DNA of 64,000 nucleotides, taken from positions 1 to 64,000 of the forward strand of contig JAFTYU010000007.1 in assembly GCA_017461235.1 (NCBI GenBank). The letters run 5' to 3'. Shown in pieces: positions 1-8,385 of this stretch. The first letter of the stretch is position 1. Each line of letters starts with the position of its first letter. The notes beneath the pieces are model-generated. The model made no database searches, had not been told where the DNA came from, and worked only from the letters and a program-made list of their open reading frames with translations. This stretch comes from Clostridia bacterium (GTDB taxonomy: Bacteria; Bacillota; Clostridia; Oscillospirales; Acutalibacteraceae). The position numbers were made by a program, and so were the translations under genes.

Positions 1-10
1 CAACCCGTAG

Positions 11-239
11 GGGACGGATCCATCCGTCCCGAAGAAGAACCGACTTGAATCAAACGGTACGCATAGATGCGTACCCTACGGAATATCAATTTAAAATTTA
101 AACTCACCCCGTAGGGGACGGATCCATCCGTCCCGATGAAAAACCGACTTGATTCAAACGGTACGCATAGATGCGTACCCTACGGCGTTGTCAAATTAAT
201 ATTAAAAATCATATCGTAGGGGACGGATCCATCCGTCCC
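11..239. repeat. Tandem array of two alternating perfect hairpins (REP-like)
   Basis: Two palindromes alternate with a period of 104-105 bp. Hairpin A (GGGACGGATCCATCCGTCCC) is at 11-30, 115-134 and 220-239. Hairpin B (GGTACGCATAGATGCGTACC) is at 56-75 and 160-179. Each has 9-bp arms and a 2-nt centre. Each A is preceded by CGTAG and each B is followed by CTACG, so the flanks are also complementary between units. Spacers within a unit are nearly identical, while spacers between units differ and are AT-rich. The array ends about 27 bp before the promoter of the exopolysaccharide operon and may continue leftwards out of the window. This resembles REP or BIME-type extragenic repeats. No transposase is nearby. 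Confidence 0.85.
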
Positions 240-266
240 GAAGAAGAACCAACCTGTAATTACCCA

Positions 267-295
267 TTGACTTAATAATTCTGTTGTAGTATTAT
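267..295 (+). promoter_or_regulatory. Sigma-A promoter of the exopolysaccharide operon
   Basis: TTGACT at 267-272, a 17-bp spacer, then TATTAT at 290-295. It lies just after the hairpin array and about 55 bp before the first start codon. It is the only good promoter seen upstream of the five codirectional genes at 351-6134. Confidence 0.7.
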
Positions 296-350
296 ATATA
301 CTGTAAAATTATAAGGGGAATTAGGGCAAAAAGTTTCAGGAGGTGTCGCT

Positions 351-1073
351 ATGATTGATATTCACAGCCATATTTTATATGGCGTTGATGACGGCGCGGA
401 CACACTTTTTGAAACACTTGAGATGGCGGAAATTGCCTGCGAAAACGGCACAAGAGTCATTGCCGTTACACCGCATTGTAATTTATCGGATGATAAACGT
501 AATTTCTGGAACGAAGGCCTTAAAGACAGGTTTCTTGAAGTCAAGGATGCTGTAAAAAAGGCAGGTTTGCCTCTGCAGCTTTTACCGGGACAGGAGATTT
601 TCGGCAAAGGGGAGATTGTTAAGCATCTCAAAACGGGCGAATTAATAACGCTCAACGGCTCACGTTACCCTTTGATAGAGTTTCCTTTTAACGAACGCAG
701 TGAAAATGTGTTCAAAAAGCTGCAGGCCGTTATTGCCGAAGGGTTTGTGCCCGTTGTAGCGCATCCGGAGAGATACGGTTTTGTTTCGGAAAACTTTGAT
801 TCTCTGTTGAAGCTGAAAAAAATGGGGTGTCTTTTGCAGGTTAACACAGGCAGTATTGACGGCGTTTTCGGTCATACCGCTAAAAATATGGCGATAAAAA
901 TGCTGAATCATCATACTGTTGACGTTGTTGCCAGCGATGCTCACAGCCCGTTTATGCGTTCCCCTAATCTGGGCGATGCTCATGAATATCTTTGCGAAAA
1001 TTATTCCACCGAATTTGCCGAGCGGTTACTTCTCAAAAATCCGAGGGCAATTCTTGAAAATAAAACTATTTAG
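351..1073 (+). CDS. CpsB/YwqE-type PHP-family tyrosine-protein phosphatase
   Basis: A 240-residue protein of the PHP metallophosphatase superfamily, the family of CpsB/CapC/YwqE that dephosphorylates BY-kinases and so controls capsule and exopolysaccharide output. The metal-binding motifs are in the expected order: DIHSH near residue 3, the GVDDGA loop, an E in GQEIF, HPERYG and SDAHS near the C-terminus. The length is typical for CpsB. The start is the ATG at 351, behind a strong AGGAGGTG site. It is the first gene of the operon. Two BY-kinases two genes downstream are the obvious substrates, which is an inference from context. The protein should be cytoplasmic because no signal or membrane segment is visible. 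Confidence 0.9.
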   Translation: MIDIHSHILYGVDDGADTLFETLEMAEIACENGTRVIAVTPHCNLSDDKRNFWNEGLKDRFLEVKDAVKKAGLPLQLLPGQEIFGKGEIVKHLKTGELITLNGSRYPLIEFPFNERSENVFKKLQAVIAEGFVPVVAHPERYGFVSENFDSLLKLKKMGCLLQVNTGSIDGVFGHTAKNMAIKMLNHHTVDVVASDAHSPFMRSPNLGDAHEYLCENYSTEFAERLLLKNPRAILENKTI

Positions 1074-1085
1074 GAGATTGGTAAA

Positions 1086-1907
1086 ATGAGAATATTGAGG
1101 GTAGTTGCCGTGTTGTTATTTGTTGCCACAACCGCACTTTACGGCTACTTTTTAGTAACCGAAAAAATCAAAAGTGATGAAACAATACCGGTTATTAAGC
1201 TTGAAGAAGACGTTCTTGAAGTTGCAATCGACGCCACCAATAAGGATTTGCTCAAGGGTGTTACAGCGCACGATGAAAAAGACGGTGACCTGAGTGATAT
1301 GGTTATTGTTGAGTCTGTTTCAAACTTTATTGAGCCGGGTCTTTGCCGTGTTACATACGCTGTGTGTGACTCCAATAATCACGTGGCAACCGCTACAAGA
1401 AAAATCAGATATAAAGGCTACGAATCACCTAAATTCTCATTGTCCGAAGACTTGTGCTACTCCATTTACGAAAGGCTCGACCTTGCAGATGCAATAACGG
1501 CTACGGACTGTATTGAAGGCGATATTTCGGATAACATAGTTATTTCCAGCGAAGATTACACCGGCGCTATCGAAGGTGTGTTCAATATACAGGCTACCGT
1601 TACGAACCGTAAGGGTGATTCATCAACAATAACTGTTCCGCTTATTGTTGAAGATCTGAATTTGTCTGCTCCCGAAATTGAACTGACAGACTACCTTATT
1701 TATATGAAGCCTACTGACAAGGAAATTGATTTTGAAAAATTCATTGTTGGTGCCGAGGACGAAAGAGGTAACGATTTAACAGACGATATCACAGTTAAAA
1801 GTAAAATCGACACTACCAAAGAGGGTACTTACACGGTGCATTATTATGTAACCGATAACAAGGATGTTGAAGGTCACGCAGTTCTGACTGTTATTATAGG
1901 TGAATGA
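1086..1907 (+). CDS. Membrane-anchored protein with three Ig-like (DUF5011-type) repeats
   Basis: A 273-residue protein with an N-terminal hydrophobic segment (about residues 4-24) that should act as a signal anchor. About three beta-rich repeats of the bacterial Ig-like/DUF5011 type follow. Repeat signatures are HDEKDGDLSD, TDCIEGDISD and EDERGNDLTD, each followed by a strand ending in a TYTVHY or VTYAVCD-like motif. The repeats should lie outside the membrane. The gene starts 12 bp after the phosphatase with a GGAG site, and its stop overlaps the region of the next start, so it is cotranscribed with the exopolysaccharide kinases. The function is not known. A cell-surface or polymer-binding role fits the context, but no catalytic motif is visible. 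Confidence 0.75.
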   Translation: MRILRVVAVLLFVATTALYGYFLVTEKIKSDETIPVIKLEEDVLEVAIDATNKDLLKGVTAHDEKDGDLSDMVIVESVSNFIEPGLCRVTYAVCDSNNHVATATRKIRYKGYESPKFSLSEDLCYSIYERLDLADAITATDCIEGDISDNIVISSEDYTGAIEGVFNIQATVTNRKGDSSTITVPLIVEDLNLSAPEIELTDYLIYMKPTDKEIDFEKFIVGAEDERGNDLTDDITVKSKIDTTKEGTYTVHYYVTDNKDVEGHAVLTVIIGE

Positions 1908-1911
1908 GATT

Positions 1912-3393
1912 ATGGAAGAGAAGAAGATTACGTTAGAATGGCACAGCATTTTTAAAGATGTGGTTAAAAATGCGTGGATTATTGTTTTAGCGGCACTTAT
2001 AGGTTTAATGGGCGTGTTTATTGTTACAAACAGTGTTTACACACCTGAATATACATCTACCGCTACTATTGTTGTTAACGCAAAGGGTAATTCATCAAGC
2101 TCCCTTTACGGCGTTTCTGTTGAAATGGCGGAGATTTTCTCAAAGGTTTTCGTTGACCCCACTATGAAGGAAAAGGCTGCCGCTCATCTTGAAAGAGAGT
2201 CATTTGACGGCTCTATTGATGCGCGTGTTCTTACAGATACAAACTTCGTTGAGCTTAAGGTTACAAGCCATAGCCCCCAGACGTCTTACGAGCTACTCAC
2301 CGCCGTTCTGGAGGTTTATCCCGATTTGTCCGCAAGCATTTTTGAAAATGCAGTTATAAATGTTATTAAAAACCCCTCAATGCCGAAAGCACCGTCCAAC
2401 TCTGTGCCTGTTGAAAATAAAAACCTTGTAATGGTTATTTGTGCCGGTGTGGCTTTATTGGCAATAGTTGCTCTCTCTGTTTTAAGAGATACAGTAAAAA
2501 ATGAAGCTATTTTCACAACTAAAATTGATGCAAAGCTTATAGGTGCTATCCCGCACGAGATTAAAAACAAGTCCTTGAAAGACCGTGTTAACAGAAAAGA
2601 AAAAGGCTTGTTTATCGACGGCAACCCCTATATCAGTCTGCGATTTGCGGAAAACTTCCACAAAATTGCCGCAAAGCTTGAATATATGAAATTGAGAAAC
2701 GGCGACAAGGTTTTTGCGATAACAAGTGTTGCCGAAAACGAAGGTAAATCAACCATCGCATCCAATATTGCAGTTTCTCTTGCACATAAGGGCAATAAGG
2801 TTGTTCTCGTTGACCTTGACGGTAAAAAACCCGCGCTTTACAAAATTTTCGGCGCAAAATATATTGAGAAAGCCGAGCTTGGTAAGCTTCTTAACGGTGA
2901 AATCAAGCGTAGTGAATTCAGATTAAGACGATACAAAAAGAGCTCGCTTTCCCTTGCAATTAATGTTAATGCGTACGCTGATAACCACCTTTGGGTCGAA
3001 AGCGGCGTTGCCAAAGACGTTATTGACGCTCTCAAAGAGCAGGTTGATTATATAATCATAGATACTGCACCGCTTTCCGTTGACTCCACCGTTACGGATA
3101 TTGCAAAATTCGTTGACCAGACTATGCTTGTTGTAAGAACCGATAAGGTAAGAACCACCGCTATCAACGATGCTATTCTTACTATAAATGAAGTTGGCGG
3201 CAGTCTTGCGGGTTGTATTCTCAATGACGTTTATCCCGACTTTGCCTTCTTCGGCGTTGCAGGCGCAGAGGATAACGGCGGTTATTATTACAGTAAAAAA
3301 GGTTACGGCAAAAGTTATGGCAGTTACGGCAAATATGCCGCTTCTGTTCAATCCGAAAACGATGAGCCGAGTGATGAAACAGAGTATATCTGA
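1912..3393 (+). CDS. Fused Wzz/CpsD-type BY-kinase, copy 1 (divergent)
   Basis: A polysaccharide co-polymerase joined to a bacterial tyrosine kinase. The N-terminal Wzz part has a membrane helix near residues 22-42 and a second near 170-190. The cytoplasmic kinase part has Walker A VAENEGKST (about 273-281), a Walker A' with VDLDGKKP in place of the usual DADLRxP, and Walker B DYIIIDTAP near 379. The C-terminal tail has eight tyrosines in about 40 residues, the usual autophosphorylation cluster. The start is chosen as ATG 1912, behind AGGTG. A GTG at 1900 is in frame but lacks a well-placed site. The next gene is a second kinase of the same architecture. This copy is the more divergent in its nucleotide-binding motifs, so it may be less active or regulatory (inference). 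Confidence 0.85.
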   Translation: MEEKKITLEWHSIFKDVVKNAWIIVLAALIGLMGVFIVTNSVYTPEYTSTATIVVNAKGNSSSSLYGVSVEMAEIFSKVFVDPTMKEKAAAHLERESFDGSIDARVLTDTNFVELKVTSHSPQTSYELLTAVLEVYPDLSASIFENAVINVIKNPSMPKAPSNSVPVENKNLVMVICAGVALLAIVALSVLRDTVKNEAIFTTKIDAKLIGAIPHEIKNKSLKDRVNRKEKGLFIDGNPYISLRFAENFHKIAAKLEYMKLRNGDKVFAITSVAENEGKSTIASNIAVSLAHKGNKVVLVDLDGKKPALYKIFGAKYIEKAELGKLLNGEIKRSEFRLRRYKKSSLSLAINVNAYADNHLWVESGVAKDVIDALKEQVDYIIIDTAPLSVDSTVTDIAKFVDQTMLVVRTDKVRTTAINDAILTINEVGGSLAGCILNDVYPDFAFFGVAGAEDNGGYYYSKKGYGKSYGSYGKYAASVQSENDEPSDETEYI

Positions 3394-3414
3394 CAGCAGA
3401 GGAAGTGAGATTAA

Positions 3415-4911
3415 ATGAGTATGGATGATAAAAAGAAGTCATCATCAAAGGTTATAAATACAGGTAAAATCTTTGTCTACTTCGGTGACTTTTTAAAGGG
3501 ATTCAAAAGATTCTGGTGGATGATAATTGTTTGCGCTGTGCTTGTAGGGGGCTTTAAGTTCGTTGACGCTCAACGTGGCTATGTGCCGCTTTACACCTCA
3601 AAGGCAACCTTTACCGTCAGCACACAGACAAGCACTTCTTCCGTTAACGGTATTTCGGCATATTCGTTCTTCTACGACTCTGCCACGGTTAACCAGCTTG
3701 TAAAAACCTTCCCTTATATTATGAGCAGTAACGTTCTTCGTGACTCTATCTGCGAAGATCTGAATATACCTTCTATACCTGTTGAGCTGAAGGTTTCTTC
3801 CGATACGGGTTCAAATATGTTTACCTTAATAGCAACAGGCAGAGATCCTCAGATGACGTATGACGTTCTTTTGTCCGCGGTTGATAATTATCCCGTTGCG
3901 GCAAAATACGTTGTTGGTAACGTTAAGCTTAAAATGATTACTACGCCCGATGTGGCAACAGAGCCTTCAAACAGCTCTGACTCCTTAAAACAGGCGGCAA
4001 ACGGCTTGCTTATAGGTGCATTGATAGGCTTGGGATGGATTTTCTTGTACGTAATACAGCGTAAAACTATCAAGGTTAAAAAGGAAGTTCAGGCTCAGCT
4101 TAACTGTGAAGCGTTGGGCATTATACCCGAGGTTAACTTTAAAAAGCATTCAAAGCAAATTGACAGATCCGTACTTCTTACCAACAGTAATGTGGGTAAA
4201 GGCTTTATGGAGTCCTTCAGGGTGTTGCGTAGCATGGTTATGAATGCTCTGAGTGAAGATGAAAAAATTGTTATGGCTACGAGTACTGCTCCCGGCGAAG
4301 GTAAAACAACCATTATATCAAACCTTGCTTTAACTGTTGGTGCTTACGGTAAAAAGGTTTTGCTTGTTGATGCGGACTTGCGTAACCCCAGTGTAGCCAA
4401 ACTCTTTAAATTTGACGTAAATCAGCTTGATTATTCAATTGAAACCGAAACATATAGAATTGCGGAGCTGAAGGAGCATAAAATCTCGTTTATGCACATC
4501 AAATCCGACAAGAACTATCATAAATTTATGAACGCAAAGGAAATTAAGAAAATTCTTAATTCGGTGCGTGACCAATACGATTACATTTTTGTTGACACTC
4601 CTCCTTGCGGACTTGTTTCAGATACAATGTACGTGGCACAGGCTTCCGATGCGGCTATTTACGTTGTTTATCAGGATACTGTCAGGGTTTCAAAAATCAG
4701 AAGTGGTCTCGACAGCATTATGTCAACAAATGTTAAGATGCTCGGTTGTCTTATCAATGGTGCAAAAGACGGTCTCACAGGTTACGGTCATAATGACGGT
4801 TACGGCTACGGCTATGGCTATGGTTACGGCTATAAATCATACGGTAAATACGGTTATGGCTACGGCTACGGTTATGGCGAATCCGGCAAAAAGAAACATC
4901 ACAGACATTAA
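3415..4911 (+). CDS. Fused Wzz/CpsD-type BY-kinase, copy 2, with Tyr-Gly repeat tail
   Basis: A 498-residue protein with the same Wzz plus tyrosine-kinase architecture as the preceding gene. Two membrane helices lie near residues 35-50 and 195-215. The motifs are canonical here: Walker A TAPGEGKTT (about 291-299), Walker A' LLVDADLRNP (about 316) and Walker B DYIFVDTPP (about 389). The tail is an unusual tract of alternating Tyr and Gly with 13 tyrosines in the last 45 residues or so, then a Lys/His-rich end. The start ATG 3415 follows an AGGAAGTGAG site. The PHP phosphatase at the head of the operon is its likely antagonist. The kinase probably sets export or chain length of a surface polysaccharide, but no polymerase, flippase or glycosyltransferase is present in the window. 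Confidence 0.9.
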   Translation: MSMDDKKKSSSKVINTGKIFVYFGDFLKGFKRFWWMIIVCAVLVGGFKFVDAQRGYVPLYTSKATFTVSTQTSTSSVNGISAYSFFYDSATVNQLVKTFPYIMSSNVLRDSICEDLNIPSIPVELKVSSDTGSNMFTLIATGRDPQMTYDVLLSAVDNYPVAAKYVVGNVKLKMITTPDVATEPSNSSDSLKQAANGLLIGALIGLGWIFLYVIQRKTIKVKKEVQAQLNCEALGIIPEVNFKKHSKQIDRSVLLTNSNVGKGFMESFRVLRSMVMNALSEDEKIVMATSTAPGEGKTTIISNLALTVGAYGKKVLLVDADLRNPSVAKLFKFDVNQLDYSIETETYRIAELKEHKISFMHIKSDKNYHKFMNAKEIKKILNSVRDQYDYIFVDTPPCGLVSDTMYVAQASDAAIYVVYQDTVRVSKIRSGLDSIMSTNVKMLGCLINGAKDGLTGYGHNDGYGYGYGYGYGYKSYGKYGYGYGYGYGESGKKKHHRH

Positions 4912-4922
4912 GAGGCGAAAAA

Positions 4923-6134
4923 ATGGCAGTAAATGAGAAAAATTCTCCTAAAATTGAACAGATTCTTCTCGATTTACTTGCAAATTCCTTATTCGGTGCA
5001 GGTCGAAAGATAGAGTGCAATCCTGTAATATGGCCCTTGGTGTGGCATGAATCTTATGTGCAGGCTGTTTCGCTCATTGCTTTTTCGGGTGAATCACCGC
5101 AGAACTGTGATGAACGTTTTCTTGAAAAAATGAGAACGAAGCTGCAGAATGATGTGCGTGGTGTTATGCATATCAACAGAGAGCATATAAGGCTTCATAA
5201 AATGTTGAGTGATGCAGACATTCCTTACGTTATATTGAAGGGGGCTGCTTCGGCGGCATATTATCCCGACCCCCTTTTAAGGGCTATGGGTGACGTTGAC
5301 TTTCTTGTAGATGAGAAAGACATAAAAAGAACGTGTAAGGTTCTTGAAAAAAACGGTTTAAAAAGGAATCCCAAGGAGCACGAAAAACACATTGTGTATT
5401 TTGATGAAAACGGAACTTACGAATTGCACGTGACCCCTGCAGGTGTTCCGAAGGGTGATGACGGGCAAAAGGTAAGAGAACTGCTACGAGATATTATTGA
5501 TACGTCTCGTGAGATAAAAACCGATTTCGGTGTTATTCGCGTGCCTGATCATTTTCACCACGGCCTTGTTGTTTTGTTGCACACCTGTTGTCATCTGACG
5601 AGCGAAGGGATAGGGCTCAGACAGCTTTGTGATTGGGGCGCCTTCGTTTCAAGCTTTACCGATGAAGAATTTTCAGAGATGTTTGAAGAAAAATTAAAGT
5701 CTGTGGGTTTATGGAGGTTTTCAAGAGTTCTTACGCAGGTTTGCACAGAGTGTCTCGGCTTGCCCGAACGCAGGTTTGCAGGTGATTATGACAAAGCAGT
5801 TGTAGACAGTTTTACTGAAGATATTTTTAAAAGCGGTAACCTGGGGCAGAAAAATCCCGTCAGTGTGCAGGAAAGTCTGTTTGTTTGCGCAGATAAAAGT
5901 AAAAAATCAGTTCTCAGACATCTCGTATCTTCCGTTAATGAAATAGTTTATTTTTATTGGGGATTTACTAAAAAATACAAAATTCTGCTCCCTTTGGGTT
6001 GGCTCTTTTTCGGAGGACGATATATAATCCGTTCGTTAACGGGCAAACGTCCGAAAATCAATATCAAAAAATTAAAGGAAGAGACAAACACCCGTTCATC
6101 TCTATATGATGAAATAAAACTTTTTAAAGAATAA
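4923..6134 (+). CDS. Nucleotidyltransferase-family protein (NTP_transf_5-like)
   Basis: A 403-residue soluble protein starting 12 bp after the second kinase, as last gene of the operon. The centre carries the signature VILKGAA, then YYPDPLLRAMGDVDFLV, at about residues 100-130. This matches the uncharacterised nucleotidyltransferase family PF14907, in which the DxD is the expected metal site. A second conserved region, HFHHGLVVLLHTCCHL, is near residue 215. Family members often occur beside surface-polysaccharide or peptide-modification genes. The substrate is unknown. By context it may modify a component of the polysaccharide machinery, but that is inference. Confidence 0.7.
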   Translation: MAVNEKNSPKIEQILLDLLANSLFGAGRKIECNPVIWPLVWHESYVQAVSLIAFSGESPQNCDERFLEKMRTKLQNDVRGVMHINREHIRLHKMLSDADIPYVILKGAASAAYYPDPLLRAMGDVDFLVDEKDIKRTCKVLEKNGLKRNPKEHEKHIVYFDENGTYELHVTPAGVPKGDDGQKVRELLRDIIDTSREIKTDFGVIRVPDHFHHGLVVLLHTCCHLTSEGIGLRQLCDWGAFVSSFTDEEFSEMFEEKLKSVGLWRFSRVLTQVCTECLGLPERRFAGDYDKAVVDSFTEDIFKSGNLGQKNPVSVQESLFVCADKSKKSVLRHLVSSVNEIVYFYWGFTKKYKILLPLGWLFFGGRYIIRSLTGKRPKINIKKLKEETNTRSSLYDEIKLFKE

Positions 6135-6137
6135 AAA

Positions 6138-6175
6138 AATCGGTCTGAACATTTAGTTCAGACCGATTGCTTTTT
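6138..6175. terminator. Bidirectional intrinsic terminator between convergent operons
   Basis: A perfect 13-bp stem (6138-6150 with 6156-6168) with a 5-nt loop. It has a T run on the right, and an A run on the left that becomes a T run on the other strand. It can therefore stop both the exopolysaccharide operon (+) and rhaA-rhaD (-). Confidence 0.85.
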
Positions 6176-6177
6176 AA

Positions 6178-7002
6178 TTATAAATCAAGAAAATCTTTTC
6201 GTACAACATCTTCAAGGCCGAAGGCTTCAACCACTTCCCAAAGGTTACGATCGGTAATTGTGTTAATACGTTTACCGCTTGCTGTTGCTATCATATAAAG
6301 TTGAGCGGCTTTCTCAACAGTTTCAATAAGACCGAAGGCTTCGTCAATATCCTTGCCTGCGCCGTAAATTCCGTGAATGCCCCAGTTTACAAGTCGGAAA
6401 TTCTTCATTTTTTCTGCGGTTGCAATACCGATTTCATTATTACCGCATACCATCCAGGGGAGCACGCCGATACCATCGGGGAAAACGATGATACATTCGG
6501 TACACATCTCCCAAAGAGTGTGGGTAAATATTTTTTCATCGAGTTCAATAACATGGTTCATAGCCAGAGTGTACACAGGGTGAGAGTGAATAATAACTCT
6601 GTTTTCGGGGTTTACTTCAAGTCTGGCAATGTGGCTCATAAGATGCGCAGGAAGCTCGGAAGTAAACTTTCCGCCATCACTGTAACCCCAAAGGAGTTCT
6701 GCAGTTGTACCATCTTTGGCAATACGGATAATACCAAGATTGTTTTCAGGGTCAAATTCAATATTTTTGAAATATTTTCCTGTACCGGTTACAATAAAAA
6801 TCTTGCCGATAAGCGCGCTTGCATCGAATCCCGTGGGTATTTCACGGATAACGTTGTTAAGATCAAGATATTCGCCGACTTCTTTTTCATCAAGCATATA
6901 GCTGATGTTACCGCCGTTTCTTTCGTCCCAACCCTGTCGGTACATATTGGCGGTGATTTTTTTCATTTCTTCAACAAATGGTGCGTTTAAAATATTTTTC
7001 AT
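6178..7002 (-). CDS. rhaD: L-rhamnulose-1-phosphate aldolase
   Basis: A 274-residue class II aldolase that splits L-rhamnulose 1-phosphate into dihydroxyacetone phosphate and L-lactaldehyde. Family landmarks include the N-terminal WDERNGGNIS motif, which holds the conserved Glu and phosphate-binding Gly/Asn/Ser residues, and the zinc-binding VIIHSHPVYTLA segment in the middle. A third zinc-ligand histidine is expected near WGIHGIYG. The length matches known RhaD. Its start overlaps the rhaA stop by 4 bp (ATGA), which indicates translational coupling. Rhamnulokinase (rhaB) is not in the window. Confidence 0.92.
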   Translation of the reverse strand: MKNILNAPFVEEMKKITANMYRQGWDERNGGNISYMLDEKEVGEYLDLNNVIREIPTGFDASALIGKIFIVTGTGKYFKNIEFDPENNLGIIRIAKDGTTAELLWGYSDGGKFTSELPAHLMSHIARLEVNPENRVIIHSHPVYTLAMNHVIELDEKIFTHTLWEMCTECIIVFPDGIGVLPWMVCGNNEIGIATAEKMKNFRLVNWGIHGIYGAGKDIDEAFGLIETVEKAAQLYMIATASGKRINTITDRNLWEVVEAFGLEDVVRKDFLDL

Positions 7003-8240
7003 ACTCGTTTTACCAAAACCTCTTTTTCGTAATCTTTTATCTGAGAAAGATAATCACGTTCAATACCTTCTCTTACAAGATATTCTGCCCAAATATCACC
7101 GAAAGGTGCAGTTTTTATTTCTTCCTGAAGATACATAAGGGTAGTAAAGTCATTATTGTTCTGAAGCTCTTTCATTTTTTCTGCAGGCATAAGAAGTGCG
7201 TTAAGAAGTGCCTTTTTTACGTTGCGTACACCTGTTACCCATGCAGAAAGTCTGTTAATGGATGCATCGAAATAGTCCGTTGCAATAAATACTCTGTCGA
7301 GTGCATCGTGGAAGACGATTTCTTTGGCAATTTCCCTTGTTTCATCGTCATAAATCACAACGTGGTCAGAGTCCCAACGTACTGCTCTTGTTACGTGGAG
7401 TGCGATTTTCTCATTGAAAACAAGCAATGATGAAATTTTATCGGAAACGAGCTCTGTGGGGTGATAGTGGCCGTTATCCATAAGGGGAGTAATGCCTTTT
7501 TGTGTTGAATATGAAAGGCAGAATTCCGCAGAGCCTACAGTGTAGCTTTCAAGACCGATGCCGAAAACCTTTGATTCAAGAGTTACGTAAACTTTTGATT
7601 TATCATAAGGTGTACTGAGAATTTCATCGAGAGATTTTTTGAATCTTGCACGGGGAGCGAGTCTGTCCGCGGGGATATCCTTATAACCGTCGGGAATCCA
7701 GATGTTCATTACACAGGGCACACCTGTTTCGTTTGCGAAATATTCGGATATTTTAAGGCACTGAATGCCGTGGTTAACCCAGAATTTGCGCACCTGTTCA
7801 TCGGGGGATGAAAGGGTGAGATTGTCTTTAACCATAGGGTGTGAAAAATATGTGGGGTTAAAGTCGATGCCCATATTATGTGATTTAGCGAAGTCAACCC
7901 ATTTTTTAAAGTGCTTAGGCTCAATTGCATCTCTGTCGGTAAACTCACCGTCTTCAAATATTGCATAAGAAGCGTGAAGGTTAAGCTTCTTTTTGCCGGG
8001 GATAAGAGAAAACGCCATATCGATATCAGCCATAAGCTCATCGGGAGTGGTAGCTTTACCCGGATAATTGCCGGTAGTCTGGATACCGCCTGAAAGACTT
8101 TCTTTACTGTCAAAGCCGGTGACGTCATCACCCTGCCAGCAATGAACGGAAACCGTAACGTCTTTAAGTTTATTAAGTGCCGCTTCTGTGTCAACGCCCA
8201 ATTGAGCGTAGATTTTTTTAGCTTCGTCGTATCTTGACAT
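6999..8240 (-). CDS. rhaA: L-rhamnose isomerase
   Basis: Interconverts L-rhamnose and L-rhamnulose, the first step of rhamnose catabolism, with divalent metals in a TIM barrel. The N-terminus MSRYDEAKKIYAQLGVD, followed by VSVHCWQGDDVTGF, is characteristic of RhaA. The chosen start is ATG 8240, preceded by AAGGGG. An open frame runs further upstream but lies beyond the promoter found at 8284-8312. The metal-site region with MDNGHYHPTE is intact. Length is 413 residues, close to the family norm. It is cotranscribed with rhaD, and the rhamnose it uses could come from the GH78 protein at 23910-26279. Confidence 0.93.
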   Translation of the reverse strand: MSRYDEAKKIYAQLGVDTEAALNKLKDVTVSVHCWQGDDVTGFDSKESLSGGIQTTGNYPGKATTPDELMADIDMAFSLIPGKKKLNLHASYAIFEDGEFTDRDAIEPKHFKKWVDFAKSHNMGIDFNPTYFSHPMVKDNLTLSSPDEQVRKFWVNHGIQCLKISEYFANETGVPCVMNIWIPDGYKDIPADRLAPRARFKKSLDEILSTPYDKSKVYVTLESKVFGIGLESYTVGSAEFCLSYSTQKGITPLMDNGHYHPTELVSDKISSLLVFNEKIALHVTRAVRWDSDHVVIYDDETREIAKEIVFHDALDRVFIATDYFDASINRLSAWVTGVRNVKKALLNALLMPAEKMKELQNNNDFTTLMYLQEEIKTAPFGDIWAEYLVREGIERDYLSQIKDYEKEVLVKRV

Positions 8241-8283
8241 AGAATAACCCCTTTTCACTGAATTAACATCAAAATAGAATAAA

Positions 8284-8312
8284 ATTATACTCCTATACAC
8301 AATAAAAGTCAA
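8284..8312 (-). promoter_or_regulatory. Sigma-A promoter of rhaA-rhaD
   Basis: Reading on the minus strand, TTGACT (8307-8312), a 17-bp spacer and TATAAT (8284-8289), about 45 bp before the rhaA start. No regulator-binding palindrome was recognised beside it. Confidence 0.75.
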
Positions 8313-8385
8313 TGAAATGTGCAGAGTAACAAAAATAAATTTTTCTCATAAAATACTTATGAAAAGTTTAGTGAGGGGTGCTTTT

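Noticed and set aside
11-239. CRISPR array
   Set aside because: The repeats are two alternating palindromes with spacing of about 104 bp and some conserved spacers. CRISPR repeats are 23-37 bp with unique spacers of similar length, and no cas gene is nearby.
6301-6990. A + strand ORF of 229 codons inside rhaD
   Set aside because: It is a shadow of the clear rhaD coding frame on the other strand and has no ribosome site or family features.
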